Assembly (NCBI GenBank): GCA_004011035.1
Contig: CP025734.1
Location: forward strand, 2,006,001 to 2,070,000
Source of the DNA: Bdellovibrio sp. qaytius
Lineage (GTDB): Bacteria; Bdellovibrionota; Bdellovibrionia; Bdellovibrionales; Bdellovibrionaceae
Length of the DNA stretch: 64,000 nucleotides
Direction of reading: 5' to 3'
Made by a program: the position numbers and the translations under genes. Shown here in pieces: positions 41,295-51,250 of the stretch; position 1 is the first letter of the stretch, and the number at the start of each line of letters is the position of its first letter. Under the pieces are notes generated by a model. That model was given only the letters and a program-made list of their open reading frames with translations, made no database searches and was not told the DNA's origin.

Positions 41295-42149
41295 TTAAAT
41301 ATTTTTAGTCAGGTTTTTATTTAATCCCAATGTTTTACACATCAGGTAGTCATAAATTTTTAACGGAAATAATTTTGGCAAATACCAATTTTGAAATTTT
41401 CGAGGCACCGGAGCATATCTAAATTTGGGCTTCGCATTTGTAAGCGCATGATGAATATCTTGAACCACGATTTCTACAGGCAAAGCATGCTCAATTTCAG
41501 CATTCACAAACGCAATAAATTTAGCGAATGAATTTTTGTATTCAGTTGAATCAAAAGCGTTGGCTACGACATTAATACCCTTGTTCCAAATCGGCGTGTT
41601 CACTGAACCCGGGCCCACTATTGAAACTTTCATTCCATATAAATTAAGTTCTCGACGAAGAGTTTCAGAAAAACCTTCGATCGCGTGTTTACTGGCGCAG
41701 TATACACCTAAAAAGGGAGTGCCATTTTTACCTGAAACCGAAGAAATATTCACGATGCGACCCTGCTCGGCTTTTTTTAATAACGGCAATATCACTTGTG
41801 TCATCTTAATCACGGCAACAACATTCACCTGCAACATGCTTTGTATTTCAGAAAACTTTTGATACTCAAGCGGCCCTGCTAAGGCCACACCAGCATTATT
41901 CACTAAGCCATCGACATGATTGATACCGTGCTTTTTTAAAATTTCAGGAATCTGATCTACTTTCGTAAAGTCAGTCACATCGATTTGTAGACCTATAAAA
42001 TTTTGCGCGTATTTTTCGCGAAAAAAATCACCATCTTTTTCGCGGTGATACAGACCGATGACCTTACAGCCTTGTTGCAGATAAAAATCAGCAGTGGCAA
42101 AACCTATTCCACTGCTTACACCGGTAATTAAGATAATTTTGTTGTTCAT
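41295..42149 (-). CDS. Classical short-chain dehydrogenase/reductase
   Basis: A 284-residue SDR: TGVSSGIGFATA (TGxxxGIG cofactor motif), NNAGVALAG, catalytic Ser in NISSVSGK, and YCASKHAIEG with Tyr-x-x-x-Lys. Cytoplasmic and NAD(P)-dependent; substrate unknown. It is the third gene of a minus-strand run (SpoIID, M14 peptidase, SDR) with a 10-base gap to the peptidase, although no metabolic connection is evident. Confidence 0.92.
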   Translation of the reverse strand: MNNKIILITGVSSGIGFATADFYLQQGCKVIGLYHREKDGDFFREKYAQNFIGLQIDVTDFTKVDQIPEILKKHGINHVDGLVNNAGVALAGPLEYQKFSEIQSMLQVNVVAVIKMTQVILPLLKKAEQGRIVNISSVSGKNGTPFLGVYCASKHAIEGFSETLRRELNLYGMKVSIVGPGSVNTPIWNKGINVVANAFDSTEYKNSFAKFIAFVNAEIEHALPVEIVVQDIHHALTNAKPKFRYAPVPRKFQNWYLPKLFPLKIYDYLMCKTLGLNKNLTKNI

Positions 42150-42159
42150 AAGAGTAAGA

Positions 42160-43023
42160 TTACTCTAAGAATACTCTTTTGGGAGCGCGTGAATCACAGC
42201 GTCCAGAAAAATCATGCAGAGCTACGCGTTTTTTAGGGGCATTTTCTAAGAAACGACGCAAACCTGGGGTATTTACGTCCACCATATTTTTAATCGCTGT
42301 GTTATCTGGGCTGTGTGAAAAGCCTAATTCAAATAATAAAGACCAAATACCGTGTTTCCAGTAAGTATAATCTTCGAAAGTTCCGTCAGCGGGATACAAC
42401 ACTTGTGTGTTATTGCCTGTTTGGTAATTACTTTCTTTTGTCGCATCAGCCACTAACTTTTTATAAGTGTCTTCATACGGCGTTGTTAAATCAGTTGTTG
42501 AAATACCCCAAGGGTAAACGACAGCTGGCCAGTAAGTGTGAAGTGTTGCCGAGATTTGAATATTTTTTTCATCAATAAATGTAGCCAGCGCGTTTGTTGA
42601 TTTTAAACGATACGCTTTATCTGTCTTACATGGACTTGGATAATCGCGATTCGCATCAATTGAAGTTTCTAAGTTATTTTCGTAACGACTATTGCGGTTG
42701 TAACCTGTCACATTTAAAACCGGAACAATGTAAACTGTTTGTCCTTGAATAGGATTCGCTGCGATGCTGGCTGCAAAACCTAAGGCTACGGCTGTTGATC
42801 CGTATTCGTTACCATGGTGAGTGGCTACAACCAATGAAGCTGTCTCACCGTTTCCAACTTTTAAAGCTTTGATGGGAGTTCCTTGATCGTTCGTTCCGAT
42901 AGTGATCACTTGGGCTTGCGCGGGGTTGCTTGCTGCGATCTCGTTAAGTTTATTAACGGCATTATCGTAGTTATTCGCTGCTGGGGCTTGCATTAAAAAT
43001 AGCGCCAGGATTGATTCTAACAT
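42160..43023 (-). CDS. Exported M14 zinc carboxypeptidase
   Basis: A short hydrophobic N-terminus (MLESILALFLMQAPA) looks like a signal peptide. The M14 domain has HHGNEYGS with the zinc His and Glu, NRNSRYENN and IDANRDYP for the substrate carboxylate, TLHTYW with the third zinc His, and LFELGFSH with the catalytic Glu. It trims C-terminal residues of peptides, or murein peptides, outside the cytoplasm. Start at 43023 because GGAG lies 6 bases before it; a longer start at 43035 would place the ribosome site inside the gene. SpoIID ends 15 bases upstream. Confidence 0.88.
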   Translation of the reverse strand: MLESILALFLMQAPAANNYDNAVNKLNEIAASNPAQAQVITIGTNDQGTPIKALKVGNGETASLVVATHHGNEYGSTAVALGFAASIAANPIQGQTVYIVPVLNVTGYNRNSRYENNLETSIDANRDYPSPCKTDKAYRLKSTNALATFIDEKNIQISATLHTYWPAVVYPWGISTTDLTTPYEDTYKKLVADATKESNYQTGNNTQVLYPADGTFEDYTYWKHGIWSLLFELGFSHSPDNTAIKNMVDVNTPGLRRFLENAPKKRVALHDFSGRCDSRAPKRVFLE

Positions 43024-43038
43024 TTGGAACTCCATTTC

Positions 43039-44058
43039 CTAATTGTTGAATGTAACTTTAGACTTCATGTCTGTCTTGTTTAATATCGTCTTTGGATTTT
43101 CGTTATTTGTTAAGTAATTTTTAACTAACAATGATTGAATTTTTAGAATTTCAGCTTTCGGATAGTAATGCGTCAAAATATCCATGTAAGTTCGGCCCTT
43201 TTTAGCCATATATAAACTGCCCCACTGACATAATCCAACACCGTGTCCAAAGCCGCGTCCACTAAAGGTTACAGAGCCATCACTCACTTCAATTTTTTCT
43301 GGTGAAGAGCGAATTTTTGAATAGCCGAACAGCTGTCGAAGCTTTTGAATTCCCCATTCGTCAAAACGAATAATTTTATTTTTAAAATAACCCATTTCAA
43401 ATACATCTTTGTTTTGAAACTCACTGGCAGGAACTGAAAAACTCCACTGGTTACTGAAACGCGCCTGACACCAAGGGTCTTGCGTCGTTCCTAAATCAAC
43501 GGCGCCTTCCCAAACCTTATCAGCTGGCAACGTTTGCCCGCCGCAGTCAGAGTGGTAAAAAGTTTTTACGATTTTTTTATTCGCTGATAGCACGATATCT
43601 TCAGTGGCATTTACAACTTGATAGGCTTTTGTAGAATTAGTCCATTCAAAAACTTGATCCATTTGATCTGCATCAACGTGAAATATTTTTTCACGACGTT
43701 CATTCATGCGCGAAAATAAATATGAACGTGCAACTACAGCCTGAGCTTTTAACGCTTCAAGCGGCCAAGCTAACGGCATCTCTTTCGAAACCACACCGGC
43801 CAAGTAATGTTTAAGCGGCACGACCTCAACCACATCATACTTATTATTATCTTTAATGATCACTTCATAGTGGCGCGTGTATGAACCAAAGCGCGCCGTT
43901 AAATTTTTAGGATATTGAGTAAGATCTTTTTCGATACGTACGCGAACCTTTGCGTATTCGTTTTCTTGAACCACTGAGGCTGGCTGCGCACGAGCATTAG
44001 TGGCTGCTAACAACGCGGCCGCGAGTGTAACAATAAAATAAGAGCGAACCCAAACCAT
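43039..44058 (-). CDS. SpoIID/LytB-domain protein (lytic transglycosylase-like)
   Basis: A signal peptide (ending TNARAQ) is followed by a SpoIID domain: YLAGVVSKEMPLAWPLEALKAQ with the catalytic Glu E93, VVARSYLF, FYHSDCGGQT, and a closing GRGFGHGVGLCQWG. SpoIID cleaves denuded glycan strands after amidase action. In this non-sporulating context it would remodel the cell's own septum or foreign murein. It is first of a run with an M14 peptidase and an SDR. Confidence 0.93.
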   Translation of the reverse strand: MVWVRSYFIVTLAAALLAATNARAQPASVVQENEYAKVRVRIEKDLTQYPKNLTARFGSYTRHYEVIIKDNNKYDVVEVVPLKHYLAGVVSKEMPLAWPLEALKAQAVVARSYLFSRMNERREKIFHVDADQMDQVFEWTNSTKAYQVVNATEDIVLSANKKIVKTFYHSDCGGQTLPADKVWEGAVDLGTTQDPWCQARFSNQWSFSVPASEFQNKDVFEMGYFKNKIIRFDEWGIQKLRQLFGYSKIRSSPEKIEVSDGSVTFSGRGFGHGVGLCQWGSLYMAKKGRTYMDILTHYYPKAEILKIQSLLVKNYLTNNENPKTILNKTDMKSKVTFNN

Positions 44059-44146
44059 GACCTATTTGATCGAGACTCTGTCTAAACGACTAGGAAATTA
44101 TAGCCTTAAGGCCTAAGAGTTGGTCTTGTGTCTAGTCTAGGGGCGC

Positions 44147-44542
44147 TTAAGAAAGGGTTTTGTACTGCTGCATGATTGTCTGAAGAAACGCCCAGACAGT
44201 GCTTTTAAGATTTTTATTTAAATGAATCGCTTGCGGAGAATGTGTTTGCGTACCTGAAAGATCAGGATTCATCACTAAGTCGAAATGAAGCGGCGATGCC
44301 TCTAAGTTTTTCTGTGCTAAATCAAAAACAACCATATCCCCTGCCGGAATTTTCATAGCCGCTAACATATTATTTAAAAGTGTATGATCAGCTTCTGAAA
44401 ATTGACCGTAGTTCTCAACCCAAACTGAAATTGTGTGGGCACTTACAGTCGCTGTTGCCACAGAAGCAGGTGCTGATTCATCTCTAAGAATCTGGCTTAC
44501 ACCTAAGACATTTTTTAAATATTTGATATAATCTTGCACCAC
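44147..44542 (-). CDS. Hypothetical protein, 131 aa
   Basis: Not recognised. No signal peptide or membrane segment. Mixed alpha/beta composition with a small helical N-terminus (DYIKYLKNVLG), a middle LLNNMLAAMKIPAGDMVVFDLAQ, and a helical end (STVWAFLQTIMQQY). Codon use matches neighbours, so it is probably a real cytoplasmic protein. It lies divergent to the SLT-like gene and ends 89 bases before SpoIID starts on the same strand. Confidence 0.6.
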   Translation of the reverse strand: MVQDYIKYLKNVLGVSQILRDESAPASVATATVSAHTISVWVENYGQFSEADHTLLNNMLAAMKIPAGDMVVFDLAQKNLEASPLHFDLVMNPDLSGTQTHSPQAIHLNKNLKSTVWAFLQTIMQQYKTLS

Positions 44543-44637
44543 AGGGGTAAGGTATAAAACGCAATTGTCATTTTTTCAAAGACTCTTTTCGGCACTCAAT
44601 TCAAATATATCAGCCAAAGCCTCTATAAGAGCCTAAA

Positions 44638-44665
44638 CCGTCAACTTTTTTGACAGGATTTTTTT
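44638..44665 (+). terminator. Terminator-like hairpin in the leader of the SLT-like gene
   Basis: GTCAA-CTTTT-TTGAC (44640-44654), extended by CC/GG with one bulge, is followed by eight T. No plus-strand gene lies upstream. It would therefore act in the leader of the gene at 44744, as an attenuator, or end a small unannotated RNA. TTGACA within it also resembles a -35 box. Confidence 0.4.
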
Positions 44666-44743
44666 TCAGAGTCAAAAATCATAACATCTATTTAATTTAA
44701 GCAGCTATCTGTAGATTTCTATAAACGATAAGGAGTTCCCCCT

Positions 44744-45463
44744 ATGAAACTACAATCTCTTTTATTAGCCAGCGCATTGATTCTATCCGTAAGCGCTCAC
44801 GCATTGTCTGCAGCTGAGTACGATAAATACACAGACATATTAATGCCGACATATTTAGAAGAATTCGCTCAAGCGGTGAACTACGATCAATTATCTAGCG
44901 ACGTTGCTTACAAACTATCAACAACTGAAGTTGATGATAGATGCGTGGCCCTGATGGATGGCAAAATGATCTCAGGAGATGTGGGCAAAGTCCTTTCGCA
45001 AATCTTTTTAGATAACAAAGAGAAATTAGGTAACTTAGTTGTTGGTGGTTCGGTAAAGTCAAAATACTGCCCTCGCTACGGCAACATGACTGAAAAAGAA
45101 AAATCAATCGTATGGGTTTTTATCTTAACAGCCATGTCGCACTTTGAAAGTAGCTGCAATCGCACAGCATCGGCTACAGGACCCAACGGAACAGCTTACG
45201 GATATTACCAATTACATCGCAATCACGAACAAGATTATGATGGCGATAAAGGTATGTGCCAAAAAGGTGATGCGGGCAAACCAGTTGCAGCAAGTAAATG
45301 TACATTAGGTATGTTAGATAAACAGTTTGAAAACCGCAAAGGCGAATTATTTTCAAGTCTATCTTACTGGGATGTTTTACGCCCTTCAGGGGCTTCAAAA
45401 AAGTGGTCTGTAATTAAAAGAGCTTTAATGCAGTCAAGCCTTTGCAACCCTAGATCGATCTAA
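44744..45463 (+). CDS. Exported SLT-like lytic transglycosylase candidate
   Basis: A signal peptide (ending VSAHA) is followed by a helical N-terminal half and a C-terminal lysozyme-like core. SHFESSCNRTASATG places the candidate catalytic Glu at E135, and GTAYGYYQLHRN corresponds to the conserved G-x-x-Q block of soluble lytic transglycosylases. Six cysteines suggest disulfides. The core is small, and the usual final aromatic motif is only partly seen, so activity is likely but not certain. AAGGAG is 7 bases before the ATG. A hairpin with a T run lies in its long leader. Confidence 0.72.
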   Translation: MKLQSLLLASALILSVSAHALSAAEYDKYTDILMPTYLEEFAQAVNYDQLSSDVAYKLSTTEVDDRCVALMDGKMISGDVGKVLSQIFLDNKEKLGNLVVGGSVKSKYCPRYGNMTEKEKSIVWVFILTAMSHFESSCNRTASATGPNGTAYGYYQLHRNHEQDYDGDKGMCQKGDAGKPVAASKCTLGMLDKQFENRKGELFSSLSYWDVLRPSGASKKWSVIKRALMQSSLCNPRSI

Positions 45464-45466
45464 GAA

Positions 45467-47416
45467 CTAATCCTCACTTACAATTTCATCATCCTGAGAG
45501 TCAGCACCGTCAAGGTCTGACTCTTCGGCGTTTAAGTGAATTAAAATACGTTCAGCTAAAACGCGATTAAAAGTTTTAAGTGCTGCAATCGTTTCGACAT
45601 CTGATTCTTTAATCGCTTCAACATGCGGAAACGCTTTCAGTAAAATCATCTTACGCTTTTCACCTAAGCCAGAAATAGCATCAAGCTCGCTCGATAGACT
45701 TCGCTCTTCACGACGTTTACGGTGAAATGTGATGGCAAAGCGATGGGCCTCATCACGAATGCCTGTTAAAATATGTAAGGCTTCAGAATTTGATTTAAAC
45801 GTCACAGGATTAGCTCGCCCTGGTAGAAAAAATCTTTCTTCAGTTGATTCAACTTCTTCAGCTTTAAAATCAGCCAGTGTACGGGCTTTGGCTAAACCCA
45901 CAACAGGAATATTCGTTTTACCCAGCTCTTGCAAAATACGAACGGCTTGCGAAAGTTGCCCCTTACCACCATCGACAACTAATAAATCGGGGTCTTCATA
46001 CTCTGTGTGTTTAAATCGGCGCGCTAAAACTTCATACATTGATTTAAAGTCATCAATACCTTCAACAGTTTTAATAATGTATCTGCGGTAATGATCTTTA
46101 CTTGGGCGGCCCTCTTCAAAAACCACTTGGCTGGCCACGGTTTCAACACCTTGGAAGTGAGAAATATCAAAACACTCAATACGATTTGGAATTCTAGCTA
46201 AGTGAAGTTTAGATTTAATTTCGTTGAGGCCTTTTAGTTTTTCTTCTTCTTTAGAAACTAGTTTTTCAAAATGCGCTTTTGCATTCTGATCAGCCATTTC
46301 AATTAATTTTTGCGAATTTGGATCATGGCCAAAGCGAACTATCACATCTTTACCTGAACGTGTAAGTAACACATCATGCAACAATTTATTTAAATCCCCG
46401 CCCAGATCCATCGACGTTAAAACTTCATCCGGAATAAAATTATCTTCGTAATACTGATTTAAAAACGAAGTAAACCATTCAAGCACAGACTCGTCAGGCG
46501 ATGTGATATCTAATCCGCCAAGATAATGCGGCCTTGCCCCGATCACGCGACCTGAACGCACGTGAAGCGTTTCAACAACCACCCCACGATGATCACCATG
46601 AAAGGTCACAACATCTTGATCTGTTTCAGATGAATCATTGATCACGGCTTGTTTTTCAAGAATATTTTTAACTGACCACATTGAATCACGCAGTTTAGCG
46701 GCGACTTCAAATTTTTCTTCATCAGCTGCGGCCATCATACGCACTTCGATATCTTTAATAACTTTTTTACTGCGACCTTTTAAAAAGTCTTTAGCGCCAA
46801 CAACTTCATCACGGTAATCATCTTTAGTGATGTATTTCACACACGGCGCTGTGCAACGGCCAATCTGATAAGTCATACACGGGCGAGTTCGCGAACGAAA
46901 CATATGATCCGTGCAATCACGAATTTTAAAAACACGATTTAAAAACCTGATTGTGCCAAACACCGCTCCACCCGAGGTAAATGGACCAAAATACATGGCA
47001 CCATCTTTGTGAACTTTGCGGGCTAAATAAAGCCTTGGATAATCATCTGCCCAAGAAAGTTTAATATACGGGTATGATTTATCATCTTTAAGACGAATGT
47101 TATATTTAGGACGATGTTTTTTTATAAGCGAAGCTTCAAGTAAAAAGGCTTCGACTTCAGTCTTTGTTAAGATGTAATCGATCTTTTCAATATTATGAAC
47201 TAACGCCTTAGTTTTTGCCGAATGATCAGATGAATTTGTGAGATAACTTTTAACACGGTTACGAAGATTTTTAGCTTTACCGACGTAAATAATTTTATCT
47301 ACGTTGGGATCAGCGCTTACAGCCTTCATCAAATACACACCAGACTGGGTCGGAAATTCCTTCACCAGAACTTTGAGTGCTTCAATTTTTAAAAGGCCTT
47401 CTTCAAACTTACTCAT
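45467..47416 (-). CDS. uvrC: Excinuclease ABC subunit C
   Basis: Makes both incisions in nucleotide excision repair. The N-terminal GIY-YIG-type domain has QSGVYLMKA and IIYVGKAKNLRNRV. The Cys-rich MTYQIGRCTAPCVKY and the UvrB-binding UVR motif (EEKFEVAAKLRDSM) follow, then the RNase-H-like domain (CFDISHFQGVETVASQVVFEEG) and C-terminal helix-hairpin-helix units (ISGLGEKRKMILLKAF). Its 649 residues are normal. The ATG overlaps the uvrB stop by one base. The close uvrB-uvrC pairing means the damage-recognition and incision subunits are made together. Confidence 0.98.
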   Translation of the reverse strand: MSKFEEGLLKIEALKVLVKEFPTQSGVYLMKAVSADPNVDKIIYVGKAKNLRNRVKSYLTNSSDHSAKTKALVHNIEKIDYILTKTEVEAFLLEASLIKKHRPKYNIRLKDDKSYPYIKLSWADDYPRLYLARKVHKDGAMYFGPFTSGGAVFGTIRFLNRVFKIRDCTDHMFRSRTRPCMTYQIGRCTAPCVKYITKDDYRDEVVGAKDFLKGRSKKVIKDIEVRMMAAADEEKFEVAAKLRDSMWSVKNILEKQAVINDSSETDQDVVTFHGDHRGVVVETLHVRSGRVIGARPHYLGGLDITSPDESVLEWFTSFLNQYYEDNFIPDEVLTSMDLGGDLNKLLHDVLLTRSGKDVIVRFGHDPNSQKLIEMADQNAKAHFEKLVSKEEEKLKGLNEIKSKLHLARIPNRIECFDISHFQGVETVASQVVFEEGRPSKDHYRRYIIKTVEGIDDFKSMYEVLARRFKHTEYEDPDLLVVDGGKGQLSQAVRILQELGKTNIPVVGLAKARTLADFKAEEVESTEERFFLPGRANPVTFKSNSEALHILTGIRDEAHRFAITFHRKRREERSLSSELDAISGLGEKRKMILLKAFPHVEAIKESDVETIAALKTFNRVLAERILIHLNAEESDLDGADSQDDEIVSED

Positions 47417-49527
47417 TATTTATCATCACCCGACTGACCTAGATGAGCATCACGCACTTGCAACTCTAAAATTTGTAAACGTTTAATTTCGTCACGCACT
47501 TTTGCGGCTTCTTCAAATTCAAGTTCTGCTGAAAGTTTTTTCATTTTATCTTTTAATTTTTTAATCTCGTCTTGAATTTTATTGGGCTTAGTCGAAAACT
47601 TTGCCATTTTTTCAGCGGTTTTATCTTTTTCGCCTTTAAGTTTGTACGCACTCACCGAGCCATCAAACAAATCGCCCAAGCCTTCTTTGATTCTTTTCTT
47701 AATCGTGGTTGGCGTAATACCATGCTCTTTGTTGTAAGCATCTTGAATGCCGCGGCGACGATAGGTTTCGGCGATGGCTTTTTTCATCGAATCAGTTTCA
47801 CGATCTGCATACAAGATCACTTGCCCGTTGGCATTACGAGCCGCGCGGCCAATCGTTTGAATCAGTGATCTTTCAGAACGTAAAAAACCCTCTTTATCTG
47901 CATCGGTGATTCCCACAAGCGATACTTCTGGAATATCTAAACCCTCACGCAGTAAGTTGATACCGACAAGCACATCAAATACGCCTAAACGTAAATCACG
48001 AATAATTTCAGTGCGCTCTAAAGTTTCAATCTCGCTATGTAAATATTTAATTTTAATACCCAGAGATTCATAATACTCAGTTAAATCTTCTGAAGAGCGT
48101 TTAGTTAATGTCGTAATCAACACGCGCTCATTTTTGGCGATACGAACACGAATCTCTTTAAGCAAATCATCAATTTGAGTTTTCACCGGACGAATTTCAA
48201 TCGGCGGATCAATCAATCCTGTCGGACGAATAATTTGTTCAATGATCAGACCTTCAGATTTTTCTAATTCATAAGCTGCAGGCGTTGCCGAGACATACAC
48301 GACTTTATCCATCAGCTTTTCAAATTCTTGAAAGTTTAACGGTCTATTATCTAAAGCCGAAGGCAAACGAAAACCATGCTCAACTAATGTCGTCTTACGA
48401 GCTCTGTCACCACGATACATTCCCCCGATTTGAGGAACCGTGATATGCGACTCATCAATAATAGTGATGAATTCTTTCGGAAAATATTCAATTAAAGTTG
48501 GAGGCGGCTCGCCAGGCCCGCGCCCTGTCATATGTCTTGAGTAATTTTCAATACCCGAACAAAAACCAATTTGCTCCATCATTTCAATATCGTAATAGGT
48601 ACGCTGTTCTAAGCGCTGGGCTTCTAAAAATTTAATATTCGCTTTTAATTCATTAAGCCTTTGTCCGAGCTCTTCTTGAATGGTCACAATCGCTTTTTTT
48701 AACGAGCCATCACCTGTGGCGTAATGCGATCCGGGATAAATTCCAATTTGATCCATCTCTTCAAACACTTCGCCAGTTAAGGGATCAATCCAAGAAATTT
48801 TTTCGACAAAGTCTCCGAAGAATTCAATACGAACAACTCGTTCTTCTTCATAGGGAGGAAAAACTTCAACGATATCGCCACGAACCCGAATAGTTCCGCG
48901 CGAAAAATCCACGTTATTGCGCGAATACTGAATGCGAATCAATTCACGCAATAAATCATCACGTTTAAGTTTTTGTTCAACAACAACATGAACCATCATG
49001 CCTTCATAGGCCTCGGGCGAACCTAAACCGTAAATGCACGACACACTCGATACAATAATCACATCACGACGATCAAACAGCGAACGCGTGGCACTGTGGC
49101 GCATACGATCGATCTGTTCATTGATGGCCGAATCTTTTTCAATAAAGGTGTCTGATGAAGGCACATAAGCCTCGGGCTGATAGTAATCGTAATACGAGAC
49201 AAAGTACTCCACCGCATTTTCGGGAAAAAGTTCTTTCATTTCTGAATACAACTGTGCAGCTAAGGTTTTATTCGGAGCCAAGATTAAAGCTGGCTGATTC
49301 AACTGCGCAATCGTGTGCGCCATGGTAAAAGTCTTACCCGAACCGGTAACCCCTAAAAGGGTTTGGTGTTTTACACCATTTTTAAAATTAGAAACGATCG
49401 TTTCAATCGCTTTCGGCTGATCACCTGCGGGTTGAAACGGAGAAACCAATTTGAAGTTCTTTTTAAAAGGACTTTTCTTGGCTGATGTACCTTTAGTATT
49501 TAATTTGTCTTTTCCAGTACTGCTCAC
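47416..49527 (-). CDS. uvrB: Excinuclease ABC subunit B
   Basis: A DNA-loading helicase-like subunit. Walker A is in [14 protein letters not shown]. The beta-hairpin that clamps DNA is [24 protein letters not shown] serves as the DEAD-box equivalent, and [15 protein letters not shown] and QTIGRAARN form motifs V and VI. The C-terminal UVR domain ([17 protein letters not shown]) binds UvrC. It has 703 residues with a basic N-terminal extension of about 25. Upstream lies a short gene remnant rather than uvrA. uvrC is coupled downstream. Confidence 0.98.
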   Translation of the reverse strand: MSSTGKDKLNTKGTSAKKSPFKKNFKLVSPFQPAGDQPKAIETIVSNFKNGVKHQTLLGVTGSGKTFTMAHTIAQLNQPALILAPNKTLAAQLYSEMKELFPENAVEYFVSYYDYYQPEAYVPSSDTFIEKDSAINEQIDRMRHSATRSLFDRRDVIIVSSVSCIYGLGSPEAYEGMMVHVVVEQKLKRDDLLRELIRIQYSRNNVDFSRGTIRVRGDIVEVFPPYEEERVVRIEFFGDFVEKISWIDPLTGEVFEEMDQIGIYPGSHYATGDGSLKKAIVTIQEELGQRLNELKANIKFLEAQRLEQRTYYDIEMMEQIGFCSGIENYSRHMTGRGPGEPPPTLIEYFPKEFITIIDESHITVPQIGGMYRGDRARKTTLVEHGFRLPSALDNRPLNFQEFEKLMDKVVYVSATPAAYELEKSEGLIIEQIIRPTGLIDPPIEIRPVKTQIDDLLKEIRVRIAKNERVLITTLTKRSSEDLTEYYESLGIKIKYLHSEIETLERTEIIRDLRLGVFDVLVGINLLREGLDIPEVSLVGITDADKEGFLRSERSLIQTIGRAARNANGQVILYADRETDSMKKAIAETYRRRGIQDAYNKEHGITPTTIKKRIKEGLGDLFDGSVSAYKLKGEKDKTAEKMAKFSTKPNKIQDEIKKLKDKMKKLSAELEFEEAAKVRDEIKRLQILELQVRDAHLGQSGDDK

Positions 49528-49637
49528 AAAATTAACCTCTAAGTTAATTTATAATTATAGTTTGCAAAAAAACTAAAGCAAATCAAAATGCCACTTTATG
49601 CGCTAGCCAATCCGTCACTGCAAATATAAGCTAAGTC

Positions 49638-49789
49638 ATGACTTCAAGAAATAAACGTATTCTAGTAATAATGGCTTTGAAGTAATTACGGCAACGAATT
49701 TAGATTCTGATCCAGATTTAGATATCTGGATCATTAATGAAAATAAAGAAATAGAGCATGTCTTTGATGACCTTGCTCCAAAAAACTAA
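49638..49789 (+). pseudogene. Short gene remnant, possibly of a response-regulator receiver
   Basis: Between the divergent uvrB start and the cysS end, ATG at 49638 reads MTSRNKRILVIMALK and stops. A shifted frame then reads NNGFEVITATNLDSDPDLDI and continues to a stop at 49787. KRILVI followed by FEVITATN is how receiver domains begin, with the acidic pocket missing between. The most economical reading is an internally deleted, frameshifted remnant. The assignment is weak; it may simply be non-coding sequence. Confidence 0.3.
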
Positions 49790-49790
49790 A

Positions 49791-51248
49791 TTATTTATTC
49801 ACTTCCCAGAAGCTGCCATCTGGAGTGTCACTGACTAAAATGTTCATTTGGGTCAATTTAGCGCGGATTTCATCTGATTTTGCATAATCTTTTGTTTGAC
49901 GAGCTAACGAGCGCGCCAGTACCAGAGATTCAACATCATGTTCATCAATGCCTGCTTTAGTTAATAACTTTTGATCTAAAGCACGTAAGAATTTTTCGGC
50001 AGGCATTTGAAATAACGCTAACAACTTACCAAATTGCATAACAAACGATTTGAATTGCTGAGCGCGCCCAGAAAGAGTGGCATTTGTTTTTGCCCCACGT
50101 TTAAACTGGCCGTTAAACTTACGAATTTGATCAAACATCACAGCAAAAGCCTGCGGCGTTGAGAAATCATCGTTGATATGTTCAATAATTTTCTCCCAAG
50201 CGGCATCAAGCTCAACTTGGTATTTCGCATCTTCTTGCGCTTCATCATTAATAAAACTATCGGCTAAAGCTAACGCCGAATACACACGTGCAAGACCTGA
50301 TACAGCGAGATCAATAGTTGCATCACTGAATTCACCAACACTTCTGTAATGGCTTGATAACATCATCCATTTATAAATTTCTGGGTGATGCTCTTCTAAG
50401 AACGTGCGCATATTAATGATATTGCCTAATGACTTAGACATCTTACTGCCACCAAAATTTAATAAATTCCAGTGCATCCAATAATTAACGTAATGCTTAC
50501 CCGTGCAACCTTCAGATTGTGCGATTTCATTTTCATGATGCGGAAACACTAAATCTAATCCACCACCGTGAATGTCGATTTGATCTCCGTATAAACCATG
50601 CACCATCGCTGAACACTCGATGTGCCAACCTGGACGACCTTCACCCCAAGGTGATGGCCAACTTGAGCCCTGTAAGGTCTCATTCGGTTTTTTAGACTTC
50701 CATAAAGCAAAGTCTAAGGGATGATTTTTTTTATCATTAGCTTCAATACGTACACCCACTTGCATATCTTCAAGTTTACGGCCCGACAACTGTCCGTAAT
50801 TTGCAAATTTATCAACAGCGTAATTCACGTCACCGTTTAAGGCATAAGCTTTGTCATTTTCAATCAGCTTACCGATAAATTCGATAATCTGTGGCATGTA
50901 CTCAGATACTTTAGGGTTATGATCATGTGCACGAAGTCCTAAATCAGAAAAATCTTTTTTATATTCTTTAATGTAGTGTTCAGAAATTTCTTTGGCAGAC
51001 TTTCCTTCTTCTGTCGCGCGATCGATAATTTTATCGTCAACATCAGTGAAGTTTAAAGCGTAATCAACTTTATAACCTAAATATTCAAACCAATTTCTAA
51101 CAAAGTTAAAAAACACAGGTCCACGAAAATTTCCCACATGTAAATACGAATAAACCGTTGGTCCGCAGACATAGATACTTACATGCCCCGGCTTCATCGG
51201 TTTAAATTCTTCAGTCTTTTTTGTAAGTGTACTATAAATCTTCAACAT
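49791..51248 (-). CDS. cysS: Cysteinyl-tRNA synthetase
   Basis: A class I synthetase. [22 protein letters not shown] holds the zinc Cys and HIGH-like [44 protein letters not shown] gives the remaining zinc ligands, and KMSKSLGN is the KMSKS loop. The C-terminal anticodon-binding region ends in the usual [18 protein letters not shown] helix. Its 485 residues are close to the usual 460-480. It starts 2 bases after gltX, so two tRNA synthetases form one unit. Confidence 0.98.
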   Translation of the reverse strand: MLKIYSTLTKKTEEFKPMKPGHVSIYVCGPTVYSYLHVGNFRGPVFFNFVRNWFEYLGYKVDYALNFTDVDDKIIDRATEEGKSAKEISEHYIKEYKKDFSDLGLRAHDHNPKVSEYMPQIIEFIGKLIENDKAYALNGDVNYAVDKFANYGQLSGRKLEDMQVGVRIEANDKKNHPLDFALWKSKKPNETLQGSSWPSPWGEGRPGWHIECSAMVHGLYGDQIDIHGGGLDLVFPHHENEIAQSEGCTGKHYVNYWMHWNLLNFGGSKMSKSLGNIINMRTFLEEHHPEIYKWMMLSSHYRSVGEFSDATIDLAVSGLARVYSALALADSFINDEAQEDAKYQVELDAAWEKIIEHINDDFSTPQAFAVMFDQIRKFNGQFKRGAKTNATLSGRAQQFKSFVMQFGKLLALFQMPAEKFLRALDQKLLTKAGIDEHDVESLVLARSLARQTKDYAKSDEIRAKLTQMNILVSDTPDGSFWEVNK

Positions 51249-51250
51249 AA

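Noticed and set aside
46520-46545. CTTGCCCCG in uvrC resembling half of the RAYT palindrome
   Set aside because: The other half is missing, so it cannot form the hairpin; it is ordinary coding sequence.
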